Below are positions 1-7,390 of a stretch of 49,288 nucleotides of DNA, one piece after another. Each line of letters starts with the position of its first letter. Position 1 is the stretch's first letter. Under the pieces are notes generated by a model. The model worked only from the letters and a program-made list of their open reading frames with translations. It searched no databases and was not told the DNA's origin. Source of the DNA: Pontibacterium granulatum (GTDB taxonomy: Bacteria; Pseudomonadota; Gammaproteobacteria; Pseudomonadales; Balneatricaceae); NCBI RefSeq assembly GCF_029961155.1, contig NZ_JASBRH010000029.1, positions 1 through 49,288 of the forward strand, given 5' to 3'. A program made the translations under genes and the position numbers.

Positions 1-93
1 CATTGGGTGACCTCACCCCCTGGGAATATCTGGCCAAACATGACCCGCTGGAAAACTCTAATTATGCGTGTAACTAATTAGGGGAGGTTTACA
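1..93 (+). mobile_element. Right end of an insertion sequence (partial)
   Basis: The window begins inside an element whose transposase tail stops at 77. The element probably ends near 93 with GGGGAGGTTTACA, whose reverse complement begins TGTAAACC, a TG...CA terminus typical of IS3-like elements. From position 94 the sequence changes to the truncated end of another reading frame. The family is not certain, because only about 25 codons of the transposase are visible. Confidence 0.5.
3..77 (+). CDS. Transposase C-terminal fragment
   Basis: The last 24 codons of a gene that enters from the left edge. The peptide contains LGDLTPWEYLAKHDPLEN and then a stop. A 'LTPxEYL' segment close to the C-terminus is typical of rve/DDE integrase-type transposases of the IS3 and related groups, where it follows the catalytic core. 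No catalytic residue is inside the window, so the assignment rests on this tail and on its place just inside the probable IS end. Confidence 0.5.
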   Translation: MGDLTPWEYLAKHDPLENSNYACN

Positions 94-189
94 TATACAT
101 CACTGCGACTTGAATATTCCGGTCAGCTCAAGGATTACTGGGCTTCGTGGCGTTTACATTACTTTGATACGTTATGGGTGAAGGCATAA
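94..189 (+). pseudogene. 3' remnant of a host gene cut by the IS
   Basis: Immediately after the IS end a frame stays open for about 31 codons and stops at 187-189. It is rich in aromatic residues (peptide includes KDYWASWRLHYFDTLW) and has no start codon or ribosome site. In this frame a stop lies inside the IS at 79-81, so the readable part begins at the junction. The simplest reading is the C-terminal tail of a gene disrupted by the insertion. The family is not recognised. Confidence 0.4.
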
Positions 190-214
190 TCTGTTGAGAA
201 AACGACACTTTCAA

Positions 215-236
215 GCCGGTACGTGGTTAAACCGGC
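215..236 (-). terminator. Weak hairpin at the end of ubiT
   Basis: GCCGGT (215-220) pairs with ACCGGC (231-236) around the ubiT stop codon. The downstream tract on the minus strand is TTGAAAG rather than a clean T-run, so it is a possible but weak terminator. Confidence 0.35.
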
Positions 237-715
237 AGCTTACTCACCAACTCAACCCCTTTACGCATCATCTGCGGCAGGTCGTCCCAATCGATGCTGT
301 CGAGCAGGTTCTTTACCGCCAGTCCCAGTTCCGTATTGCCTTCGATCAGCAGGCGGCGTTGGAAGAAGAGGGTGTCCGGATCCTGTTCCCGGTTGGCCAG
401 TTTTAAAAAGTCGCGTGCTTCACCTTTAACCCAGGCATCGGCGCTGTCTGAATTGCACACCACCAGTTGTTCCGTTTCGCAGCTGAGTACAACTTTAATA
501 CCCAGATCGGTCACTTCCAGACCCAGCTGGTGGTCTTCCAGAAAGTAAAACTCGTCATCGGCCAGCGGTTGCGAAAAGGCCTGATTCAGGGCTTTCTCCA
601 GCAGTTGTTTCTTTACGCTGAACGGGATCAGGGACTCGGTTTTGCTGATCACCCGAGTCATCAGTTTTACCCTGTCGGGGCGGGTAAACGCTAAGCGTGC
701 GGTGAGAAAGGCCAT
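227..715 (-). CDS. ubiT: UbiT-like SCP2-domain protein, O2-independent ubiquinone biosynthesis
   Basis: A 162-aa protein with the SCP2 sterol-carrier fold of the E. coli YhbT/UbiT family. The hallmark C-terminal block is present (about residues 110-140: REQDPDTLFFQRRL, then IEGNTELGLAVKNLLD). UbiT is a lipid-binding accessory factor that works with UbiU and UbiV to make ubiquinone without oxygen; ubiU and ubiV are not in this window. The ATG at 715 is preceded by AGGAG with 8 nt spacing. The gene is divergent from nrdD. A TATGAT -10 element (742-747) and an FNR site centred 41.5 bp upstream of the implied start near 735 indicate anaerobic induction. The family call is firm; the function is known from homologues. 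Confidence 0.88.
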   Translation of the reverse strand: MAFLTARLAFTRPDRVKLMTRVISKTESLIPFSVKKQLLEKALNQAFSQPLADDEFYFLEDHQLGLEVTDLGIKVVLSCETEQLVVCNSDSADAWVKGEARDFLKLANREQDPDTLFFQRRLLIEGNTELGLAVKNLLDSIDWDDLPQMMRKGVELVSKLPV

Positions 716-741
716 CTGATTACTCCTCTAAAGTGGCAGCC

Positions 742-783
742 ATCATAAGGGAAAATAATTTTTGGCCCCTTGATAACAATCAA
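742..783 (-). promoter_or_regulatory. FNR-dependent ubiT promoter
   Basis: Read on the minus strand, the FNR palindrome at 770-783 lies at -41.5 relative to a start near 735, and TATGAT (5 of 6 match to TATAAT) occupies exactly -12 to -7 (747 down to 742). This is the geometry of a class II FNR-activated promoter. It leaves a 5' UTR of about 20 nt before the ubiT ATG. Confidence 0.6.
770..783. promoter_or_regulatory. FNR/Anr box shared by ubiT and nrdD
   Basis: TTGATAACAATCAA is a perfect match to the FNR consensus TTGAT-N4-ATCAA. Its centre (776.5) is 41.5 bp upstream of a plausible start for nrdD (about 818, with CACAAT at 807-812 as a weak -10) and of one for ubiT (about 735). One dyad therefore appears to serve both divergent promoters. 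Confidence 0.8.
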
Positions 784-812
784 GGCTATCTAGTGGTTGG
801 GTTACGCACAAT

Positions 813-828
813 GCACTACATATTGTGC
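813..828 (+). promoter_or_regulatory. NrdR box 1 upstream of nrdD
   Basis: GCACTACATATTGTGC matches the NrdR repressor consensus (ACACTATATATAGTGT type) at 12 of 16 positions and keeps the CACT...TGTG arms. It overlaps the predicted nrdD transcription start. Its partner box starts 31 bp downstream. Confidence 0.7.
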
Positions 829-843
829 TAAGTTGTAAATAAC

Positions 844-859
844 CAACCATATATAGTGT
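844..859 (+). promoter_or_regulatory. NrdR box 2 upstream of nrdD
   Basis: CAACCATATATAGTGT matches the NrdR consensus at 13 of 16 positions. It starts 31 bp after box 1, the three-turn spacing typical of NrdR box pairs in RNR promoters. It sits just before the nrdD ribosome site, so repression by NrdR is likely. The nrdR gene is not in this window. Confidence 0.7.
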
Positions 860-869
860 TGAGGGTGTC

Positions 870-2594
870 ATGGATAACCATCAGTCAGTAGCCGTCAGAA
901 GTACCGTGGATGAGTATCTTGAGCGTAGCGACTGGCGTGTAAACGCGAATGCCAACCAGGGGTACTCGTTGGGAGGTCTGATTCTGAACGTTTCAGGCAA
1001 AGTGATCGCTAACTACTGGCTGAATGAGGTGTACACACCCCAGATCGGCCTGGCGCATCGTGAAGGGGATCTGCATGTCCATGACCTGGATATGCTGTCC
1101 GGTTATTGTGCCGGTTGGTCGTTACGCACACTGTTGCACGAAGGGCTGAACGGCATTCCGGGTCGCCTGGAAAGTGGTCCACCCAAGCACCTGAGCAGTG
1201 CGGTGGGGCAGATCGTTAACTTCCTCGGCACGCTGCAAAACGAGTGGGCGGGTGCGCAGGCGTTCAGCTCCTTCGATACCTATCTGGCGCCGTTTGTACG
1301 TAAAGATCAGATGAGCTACGAGGCTGTGCTGCAGTGTATGCAGGAGCTGATCTACAACCTCAACGTGCCGTCCCGCTGGGGGACTCAAACCCCGTTCACC
1401 AACCTGACCTTCGATTGGCACTGTCCGGAAGATCTGGTCGAGCAGATCCCGGTGATCGCCGGTGAAGAGATGCCGTTTAACTATGGCGAGCTGCAGGCAG
1501 AGATGGACATGATCAACCGCGCTTACCTGGAGGTGATGGATAAGGGCGACGCGATGGGGCGGGTGTTCACCTTCCCGATCCCCACCTACAACATCACCAA
1601 GGATTTCGACTGGGAGTGTGATAACGCCGAGCGTCTGTTCAGCCTTACCGCCAAGTATGGCCTGCCGTACTTCCAGAACTTTATCCGTTCCGACCTGGAG
1701 CCGAACATGGTGCGTTCCATGTGCTGCCGCCTGCAGCTGGATCTGCGCGAGTTGCTGAAGCGGGGTAACGGCCTGTTTGGATCTGCCGAACAGACGGGCT
1801 CTATCGGTGTAGTGACCATTAACTGCGCCCGCCTGGGGTATCGCAACAAAGGTGATTGGGATGAGTTGTACGAACAGCTGGACCACCTGCTGTACCTGGC
1901 AAAAGACTCGCTGGAACTGAAGCGCCAGCGTATTCAGCAGTTGATGGATGAAGGCCTGTTCCCGTACAGCAAACGTTACCTGGGCACCCTGCGTAACCAC
2001 TTCTCCACCGTGGGCGTGAACGGCATCAACGAGATGCTGCGTAACTTCAGTGATGACCGTATGGATATCACCGGCGAGGAGGGGATGCGTGAGGCGATCC
2101 GCCTGCTCAACCATATCAACGAGCGCCTGACCGAGTTCCAGCAGCAGACCGGCCACCTCTACAACCTGGAGGCCACCCCGGCGGAGGGCACCACCTACCG
2201 CTTTGCCCGTGAAGACCAGAAACGCTTCCCGGATATCCTGCAGGCCGGTACCCGTGAAACACCTTATTACACCAACTCTAGCCAGCTGCCGGTGGGTTAC
2301 ACCGACGATCCGTTTACGGCGCTGGAGATGCAGGACGAGCTGCAGACCCGCTATACCGGCGGCACTGTACTGCATCTGTATATGCGCGAGCGGATCTCCA
2401 GCGTGCGGGCCTGCAAGCAGATGGTGAAAACCGCACTGAGTCAGTTTGCGCTGCCCTATATCACCATCACACCAACCTTCTCCATCTGCCCGGTACACGG
2501 TTATCTGGCCGGAGAACACGAGTTCTGTCCACGTTGTGACGAAGAGCTACTGCAGAAAAAGCAGGAGCAGATGAAGGCCCTGCTGGCCCACTGA
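870..2594 (+). CDS. nrdD: Anaerobic (class III) ribonucleoside-triphosphate reductase, catalytic part lacking the glycyl-radical loop
   Basis: A 574-aa class III RNR that reduces ribonucleotides without oxygen. The NrdD core is clear: GDLHVHDLD near residue 66, the thiyl-radical cysteine in VVTINCARLGY (C319), and a C-terminal zinc site made from CPVH (540-543) and CPRC (553-556). Two parts usual in E. coli-type NrdD (about 710 aa) are missing. There is no N-terminal ATP-cone, and the protein stops shortly after the zinc site, before the RVxGY glycyl-radical loop. That loop is encoded by the next gene (2651-2818), which has its own ribosome site. NrdG follows. Transcription is predicted to be under FNR activation and NrdR repression. 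The two halves presumably assemble into one enzyme. Confidence 0.92.
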   Translation: MDNHQSVAVRSTVDEYLERSDWRVNANANQGYSLGGLILNVSGKVIANYWLNEVYTPQIGLAHREGDLHVHDLDMLSGYCAGWSLRTLLHEGLNGIPGRLESGPPKHLSSAVGQIVNFLGTLQNEWAGAQAFSSFDTYLAPFVRKDQMSYEAVLQCMQELIYNLNVPSRWGTQTPFTNLTFDWHCPEDLVEQIPVIAGEEMPFNYGELQAEMDMINRAYLEVMDKGDAMGRVFTFPIPTYNITKDFDWECDNAERLFSLTAKYGLPYFQNFIRSDLEPNMVRSMCCRLQLDLRELLKRGNGLFGSAEQTGSIGVVTINCARLGYRNKGDWDELYEQLDHLLYLAKDSLELKRQRIQQLMDEGLFPYSKRYLGTLRNHFSTVGVNGINEMLRNFSDDRMDITGEEGMREAIRLLNHINERLTEFQQQTGHLYNLEATPAEGTTYRFAREDQKRFPDILQAGTRETPYYTNSSQLPVGYTDDPFTALEMQDELQTRYTGGTVLHLYMRERISSVRACKQMVKTALSQFALPYITITPTFSICPVHGYLAGEHEFCPRCDEELLQKKQEQMKALLAH

Positions 2595-2650
2595 AACGAA
2601 CACTAAGCCAACAAAATTACTGAATACTAGAAGCGAACAAGGAGTTCACC

Positions 2651-2818
2651 ATGAACGCACATATCGACGAAGCGAATACCCTGTTGAAACCGGAAGAACG
2701 CCAGCGCTGCGAAGTCTGGACCCGTGTCATGGGGTACCACCGCCCGGTGGCACAGTTTAATGCGGGCAAAAAAGCCGAGCACGCCGAGCGCTGCCACTTT
2801 GTCGAAACTAAGGCATAA
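2651..2818 (+). CDS. Stand-alone glycyl-radical domain of class III RNR
   Basis: A 55-aa protein too short for routine gene calling. It reads like the last 50 residues of a NrdD: CEVWTRVMGYHRPVAQFN followed by GKKAEH. RVMGY contains the glycine (G28) that carries the radical in glycyl-radical enzymes. It has a good ribosome site (AAGGAG at 2639-2644, 6 nt before the ATG), and 56 nt separate it from the nrdD stop. It is therefore a separate gene rather than a single frameshift. The protein should dock onto the 574-aa NrdD and be activated by NrdG. The arrangement recalls YfiD/GrcA, a free glycyl-radical domain that repairs pyruvate formate-lyase, but here the main subunit lacks its own loop. 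Confidence 0.88.
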   Translation: MNAHIDEANTLLKPEERQRCEVWTRVMGYHRPVAQFNAGKKAEHAERCHFVETKA

Positions 2819-2840
2819 GTAAGGCGTAAGTAAGGCCTAG
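2810..2840 (+). repeat. 11-bp tandem repeat at the 3' end of the glycyl-radical gene
   Basis: AAGGCATAAGT (2810-2820) and AAGGCGTAAGT (2821-2831) are followed by a partial third copy, AAGGCCTAG (2832-2840). The first copy contains the stop codon. It is probably a small slippage duplication; no function is evident. Confidence 0.7.
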
Positions 2841-2859
2841 AAAGCAGCGAGGAAATAGC

Positions 2860-3564
2860 ATGACGGCAGCCCTGCAGATCAGTGGTCTCACTCCCCTCAC
2901 CACGATCGACTACCCCGACCACCTTGCCTGTGTGGTGTACACGCAGGGCTGTCCGTTGCGCTGTGCCTATTGCCAGAACTCACACCTGATCCCCTTTCGG
3001 GAGGAACCGGGCCAGTTGAGTTGGTCGCGGGTGGTGAGTTTTATGGAGCAGCGCAAGGGGATGCTGGAAGCGGTGGTCTTCAGCGGTGGTGAGCCGACCC
3101 TGCAACCGGGTCTGCGTGAAGCAATGCTCAGTGCCATCGAGCTGGGCTATAAAGTGGGTTTGCATACTGCCGGTGTCAGCGCCAGTTCGCTGTCGAAGTT
3201 GCTGGGTCTGGCCGACTGGATCGGCCTGGATGTGAAAGCCCCGGATGATCTCTATCAGACAGTCACCGGGCGCGCCAACCAGCATATCCAGAACCAGCGT
3301 TGCCTGGACCTGCTGCTGGACAGCGGCACCCATTTTGAATGCCGCACCACGGTGGACTGGCGTCTGATGCAGCCGGACGATCTGTTACGTCTGGCAGAGC
3401 AGCTGATGACACGGGGGGTACGGCGCTATGCCTTGCAGATCAACCATGGAGGGCAGTGCCTTGATCCGAAACTGTGTGAACCGGCGGTGATCGCCACGTC
3501 CGAAAAGGTTCAGCTCAAAGCGGTACTGAATACGATGTTCCCGCACTTCGAATGGCGGGAATGA
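2860..3564 (+). CDS. nrdG: Anaerobic RNR-activating protein, radical SAM
   Basis: A 234-aa radical-SAM activase that generates the glycyl radical on NrdD. The [4Fe-4S] motif is QGCPLRCAYCQN (C31, C35, C38), followed by GGEPTLQ near residue 75. It belongs to the longer NrdG type (pflA-like, about 230 aa) rather than the 154-aa E. coli type. The ATG follows GAGGAA. It is the third gene of the nrdD operon, and its substrate should be the glycine of the small 55-aa protein. It ends 15 bp from the convergent kinase gene. Confidence 0.93.
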   Translation: MTAALQISGLTPLTTIDYPDHLACVVYTQGCPLRCAYCQNSHLIPFREEPGQLSWSRVVSFMEQRKGMLEAVVFSGGEPTLQPGLREAMLSAIELGYKVGLHTAGVSASSLSKLLGLADWIGLDVKAPDDLYQTVTGRANQHIQNQRCLDLLLDSGTHFECRTTVDWRLMQPDDLLRLAEQLMTRGVRRYALQINHGGQCLDPKLCEPAVIATSEKVQLKAVLNTMFPHFEWRE

Positions 3565-3579
3565 GCGGTTATCGATTGG

Positions 3580-5307
3580 TTATTTCAGCCAGAAAGCGAT
3601 CAGGGTAAACAGGGCGATCATAAACCACACCAGCGACATCAGCTGCCAGAAGATCAGTGCGTTAGGGGATTTCTGCGCGGCTTCACGCGGTACCAGGAAG
3701 GCCGGGTTGGGTTCGGTCAGATCCTGCATAAAGTGGTTGATAGTGTCGTAACGTTGTTGCGGGTCGATCATCATTGCTTTTTCCAGTGCGCGGTCGAACC
3801 AGATCGGGATGATCGGATTGTAACGGTCCGCAGGGATGTATTTCAGTTTTTGCAGTTGCTGTGGCTTTTCGCAGTTTTCCAGGCCGTCGCCAAACGGCAG
3901 GTGGTGGGTAAAGATCTCGTAGGTGATCGCCGCCAGGGAGAACATATCCCCCTTGATTCCGGTGTTCTGGCCCAGTCGGAAAACCGGGTCAGAGTAGTTC
4001 ATGGTGCCGAGGATCCGGTCGCGCTCGATCGGCACAAAAATCTCGTTAATCCCCGCCACAAACACCGAACCAAAGTCGACGATAACGGCTGTGTTATCCG
4101 GCCGGATCATCACATTGCTCGGCTTAAGATCCTGGTGCAGGGTTTCCCGTTTATGGAACGCCTTCAGACCATTGGCGATCTGCTTGACGATCTCAATGGC
4201 CAGTGCCGGTTTCGGGGTGGGATTGGCTTCGATCCACTCATCCAGCGGCACCCCTTCGATGGGCTCCATTAAGTAGTAGAGGAACGTTTTGGCACGGTTG
4301 GGGATATGCACTTTCACCACGTTGGGGCTGTGGATGCGGCTACCGACCCATTCCTCCATTACAAAGCGCTCGATGTAGGCGGCGTCGTCTTCGTAGTTGC
4401 GTGACGGGGTTTTCATCACCCAGAGCTGTTCGGTTTCCAGATCACGCACCCGGTACAGCTGGCTGCGGTTGCTGGCGTACAGTTCAGATTCGACAAAGTA
4501 GTTATCGATCTTCATGCCCGGTTCCAGATCCGGCGGGAAGGGCAGGTCGGTGAGGCGGTCGGTGATCTCGTCTACTGTGTTGTCAGAGAGTTTCTCCACA
4601 CGGACCAACTGACAGCTCAGGTTATCGGTGCTGCCGGCGTCGTAGGCAGCCTGCACCAGCGCTTCGCTGCAGGCTTGCAGGTCGCGGTCGGCCAGCGCCA
4701 TATTTTTCAGGACCGACGGTTCCAGCGTATCGTGGATGCCATCGGTGCTGAGCAGGAACAGGTCACCCTCTTCGATATCGATAGAGCGGTAGTCGATCTC
4801 CAGATGCGTATCCATGCCCATCGCCCGTGACAGGCAGCTGTTGCTCTCGCTCAGGCGGGTGATGTGATCCTCCGTCAGGAGCTCCAGGCTCTGGTTGCGG
4901 ATCAGGTAGATGCGGCTGTCCCCGATATGGAACAGGTGTGCCTTGCGGGACTTGATAACCAGCACGGACAGGGTGCAGACGTGGCCGCGGCTGGTGGAGA
5001 GGTATTCGTGGCTGCGGGCATAGAGCAGCCGGTTGATGGAGGTCAGCACCTTCTGGGCGGACTTGCTGACCGTCCAGATATCCGGGGTATCGAAGTAGTC
5101 GCTGAGGAACTCCTGCACACAGTATTGTGCAGCTTCCGCGCCGGCTTCGGCGGTGCTCACACCGTCTGCAATGATCGCGACCGCGCCTTTGGTGGTGAGC
5201 AGGTTGCCCTCCGGTTGATAGGTCCCCAGGCAATCCTCATTGCGTTCTTTACGGCCCTTTTCACTGCACTGGCCGGTTTCAAGCTCAATTTCGTTGCTGA
5301 GATACAT
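3580..5307 (-). CDS. Bifunctional PP2C phosphatase / Ser-Thr protein kinase, membrane-anchored
   Basis: A 575-aa fusion. Residues 1-240 are a PP2C phosphatase (RNED near 23, ADGVSTAEAG near 48, FHIGDSR and STDGIHD). Residues 265-530 are a Hanks-type kinase (VMKT lysine, HQDLKPSN catalytic loop, VDFGS metal site). A single hydrophobic segment at the C-terminus (WQLMSLVWFMIALFTLIAFW) should anchor it to the inner membrane. The ATG at 5307 is preferred over an upstream in-frame start because AGGAA lies 7 nt before it. It lies 108 bp downstream of the nitrate transporter gene, same strand. The same pairing occurs next to nasA in Pseudomonas, which suggests phosphorylation control of nitrate uptake or assimilation. 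The substrate is unknown. Confidence 0.85.
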   Translation of the reverse strand: MYLSNEIELETGQCSEKGRKERNEDCLGTYQPEGNLLTTKGAVAIIADGVSTAEAGAEAAQYCVQEFLSDYFDTPDIWTVSKSAQKVLTSINRLLYARSHEYLSTSRGHVCTLSVLVIKSRKAHLFHIGDSRIYLIRNQSLELLTEDHITRLSESNSCLSRAMGMDTHLEIDYRSIDIEEGDLFLLSTDGIHDTLEPSVLKNMALADRDLQACSEALVQAAYDAGSTDNLSCQLVRVEKLSDNTVDEITDRLTDLPFPPDLEPGMKIDNYFVESELYASNRSQLYRVRDLETEQLWVMKTPSRNYEDDAAYIERFVMEEWVGSRIHSPNVVKVHIPNRAKTFLYYLMEPIEGVPLDEWIEANPTPKPALAIEIVKQIANGLKAFHKRETLHQDLKPSNVMIRPDNTAVIVDFGSVFVAGINEIFVPIERDRILGTMNYSDPVFRLGQNTGIKGDMFSLAAITYEIFTHHLPFGDGLENCEKPQQLQKLKYIPADRYNPIIPIWFDRALEKAMMIDPQQRYDTINHFMQDLTEPNPAFLVPREAAQKSPNALIFWQLMSLVWFMIALFTLIAFWLK

Positions 5308-5415
5308 ATCAAATTCCTGTTTTCTAGGAGCTTGTCTGGCTCCAGGCTTCCCAAAACAGCAAAAGGCAGGGCCAGAAGCTGACCCCACCTTTTAATTTAG
5401 CTGTGGAGTAATCGC

Positions 5416-6888
5416 TTATTCCACATCGATAAGCTGTACGGTGCCATCCGGCAGAACCTCAGCCATCTTGCCGCTTGGCTCATCCATGAACTGCACCATG
5501 CCGAACACGACAGCAGCAGAGGCGGCGATTACCATGAAGAAGGTAGAGTAGTCCACGAAGCTCAGTACTGTCAGGTAGCACACCGCACCGACGTTACCGT
5601 AAGCACCCGCCATACCCGCGATCTGGCCAGTCATGCGACGCTGGATCAGAGGCACCACTGCGAATACTGCACCTTCACCTGCCTGCACGAAGAAGGAACA
5701 CGCCATAGTTGCGATCACTGCCAGAGGAATCCACCAAGTACCGTCGATCTGGCTCAGGATCATGTAACCAACGGCCAGACCCAGGATCAGCACGCTCAGG
5801 GTTTTCTTACGGCCGATCTTGTCACTCAGGTGACCACCGGTAGGACGTGCCACCAGGTTCATGAAGGCAAAACCGGATGCCAGCAGACCTGCTTTTACCG
5901 GGTCCAGACCGTCGAACGTCTCCAGGAAGAACAGGGGCAGCATGGATACTACCGCCAGCTCGGAGCCAAAGGTTGCGAAGTAAGCCACGTCCAATACCGC
6001 CACCTGCTTGAACTTGTAGCGGTGCAGTTCTGGTACGCCGTTTTTCAGGTTCTCTTCGTTAACGTGGTAGATCGCACGTACCTGAACCAGGAACAGGATC
6101 ACCAGCGCCGCGTAGATTGCGTTAGTCGCGAATCCATCCAGCAGCCCGATGTTTGTTGGCGACAGTTTCCAGGTCAGAACCGCCAGTGCCACATACATCG
6201 GGATGTTCATCAGAATGTAGAAGACGAAATCGCCTTTGCTGGTAACTTCCAGGCCACCGCTTTTCTTCGGCTTGAAGTACGTGGAGCCTTTTGGAGTGTT
6301 GCGTGCCATACGGTAGTAGATCAGACCGTACACAATCGCGATCACACCGATAGACGCCAGAGCGTAACGCCAGCCGTTCTCACCGCCGTATATCAGGGCG
6401 ATGGTTGGCAGGGTCATTGCCCCGGCTGCGGAACCGAAGTTACCCCAGCCACCGTAGATACCTTCAGCAACACCGACCTGTTTCGCTGGGAACCACTCGC
6501 TCACCATACGGATACCGATTACGAATCCGGCGCCGATGAAACCGCTGAGGAATCGCATGATCGCCAGCTGTTCATAGGTCTGTGCGGCCGCGAAGCCAAG
6601 ACAAATCGCACCGCCAATGACCAGCAGGATGCTGTAGATCAAACGAGGTCCGTACTTGTCCACCAGTGTACCGATGACAATCCTCGAAGGAATCGTCAGT
6701 GCCACGTTCAGTATCAGCAGTGCCTTAATTTCCGCGCCCGACAGACCAAAGACGTCCTTGATGTAAGCCATCATCGGCGCGTGGCTGAACCAGACCACGA
6801 AGGTCAGAAAGAAAGCGAACCAGGTAATGTGCAAGGTTTTAATTTTGGGGTCGCCAAAATTCAGTAACCTTATTCCGCTAGTGGACAT
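5416..6888 (-). CDS. nasA: MFS nitrate/nitrite transporter (NasA/NarK family)
   Basis: A 490-aa, 12-helix major facilitator of the nitrate/nitrite porter family. The N-terminus ([20 protein letters not shown]) and the glycine-rich signature block [14 protein letters not shown] (about residue 138) are characteristic. Length and the neighbouring PP2C-kinase resemble assimilatory NasA of Pseudomonas. However, no nirBD or nasC is nearby, and the promoter carries the same NarL/FNR arrangement as narK1 and narG, so it may serve respiration. The ATG at 6888 follows AGGAG at 7 nt. Its predicted start near 7065 gives a 5' UTR of about 175 nt. The choice between nitrate and nitrite, and between uniport and antiport, cannot be settled from sequence alone. 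Confidence 0.88.
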   Translation of the reverse strand: MSTSGIRLLNFGDPKIKTLHITWFAFFLTFVVWFSHAPMMAYIKDVFGLSGAEIKALLILNVALTIPSRIVIGTLVDKYGPRLIYSILLVIGGAICLGFAAAQTYEQLAIMRFLSGFIGAGFVIGIRMVSEWFPAKQVGVAEGIYGGWGNFGSAAGAMTLPTIALIYGGENGWRYALASIGVIAIVYGLIYYRMARNTPKGSTYFKPKKSGGLEVTSKGDFVFYILMNIPMYVALAVLTWKLSPTNIGLLDGFATNAIYAALVILFLVQVRAIYHVNEENLKNGVPELHRYKFKQVAVLDVAYFATFGSELAVVSMLPLFFLETFDGLDPVKAGLLASGFAFMNLVARPTGGHLSDKIGRKKTLSVLILGLAVGYMILSQIDGTWWIPLAVIATMACSFFVQAGEGAVFAVVPLIQRRMTGQIAGMAGAYGNVGAVCYLTVLSFVDYSTFFMVIAASAAVVFGMVQFMDEPSGKMAEVLPDGTVQLIDVE

Positions 6889-7071
6889 GTGACTGCTCCT
6901 AAATATTAACAGCGATTTTTGCAGTTTTACCGGCTAACAGATGGTGTGTAATTTCGTGGTTTACCGTTTGAGCAATCAAAAAGGTTTGAAGGTTTTTAAG
7001 TTGATAAACACACGATTTTTTACAGCAGTTATTCCAGTTGAGTCGGTAGTGATTAAGAGTAACTTGCAGTA

Positions 7072-7113
7072 AAAATATGCCCTTTCTAAAAGACGGATAT
7101 TGACATATATCAA
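7072..7113 (-). promoter_or_regulatory. FNR-activated promoter of the nitrate transporter gene
   Basis: TTGACATATATCAA (7100-7113) matches TTGAT-N4-ATCAA at 9 of 10 positions. On the minus strand the start is predicted near 7065, with TATTTT as the -10 (7077 down to 7072) at the class II distance. Confidence 0.7.
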
Positions 7114-7150
7114 CGGTTTTTCAGGCCGGTTTGAGGATGTAAAGGTGATA

Positions 7151-7166
7151 TACCACCTTCGTGGTA
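7151..7166 (-). promoter_or_regulatory. NarL 7-2-7 site upstream of the nitrate transporter gene
   Basis: TACCACC-TT-CGTGGTA is an inverted pair of NarL heptamers in the 7-2-7 arrangement. Its centre (7158.5) is 52 bp upstream of the FNR site centre, the same distance as at narK1 and narG. The heptamers match TACYYMT imperfectly (5 of 7), but TACCACC recurs at all four NarL sites of this window. Confidence 0.65.
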
Positions 7167-7242
7167 TTGGATGGGTTGATGTTTAATCCTTTGAATTTAA
7201 AAGGATATTTTTGTTTTTATAAGTGGGTGTTAGACTTTTTTC

Positions 7243-7266
7243 TACCCCTAGTAATCTTAAGGGGTA
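7243..7266. promoter_or_regulatory. Pair of inverted NarL heptamers, 10-bp spacer
   Basis: TACCCCT (7243-7249) and AGGGGTA (7260-7266) are perfect TACYYMT heptamers facing each other with 10 bp between them. A third AGGGGTA lies at 7374-7380, touching the -10 of the proposed small-RNA promoter. The spacing is not the 7-2-7 type, but three perfect heptamers within 140 bp suggest nitrate control of the plus-strand transcript. Confidence 0.45.
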
Positions 7267-7341
7267 CAGTGTGGCAAGAGAGGGGAGCAAATCGATGAAT
7301 TTGGGGACGTAAAGTTCAGCCTCAATACACCCTGTCTGTAA

Positions 7342-7384
7342 TTGATAAATATTAATTACAGGTGATTTTTTGAAGGGGTATATA
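7342..7384 (+). promoter_or_regulatory. FNR-type promoter of the putative small RNA
   Basis: TTGATAAATATTAA (7342-7355) matches the FNR consensus at 9 of 10 positions and lies at the centre of a longer dyad (CTGTAATT at 7336-7343, AATTACAG at 7354-7361). TATATA at 7379-7384 is placed as a class II -10, giving a plus-strand start near 7391. No coding gene begins before the terminator at 7590-7623. Confidence 0.6.
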
Positions 7385-7390
7385 AAACTT

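Noticed and set aside
2595-2650. The nrdD / glycyl-radical gene junction considered as a frameshift or sequencing error
   Set aside because: 56 nt of non-coding sequence with an AAGGAG ribosome site and a proper ATG separate the two genes; one indel would not restore a continuous frame with NrdD-like sequence.
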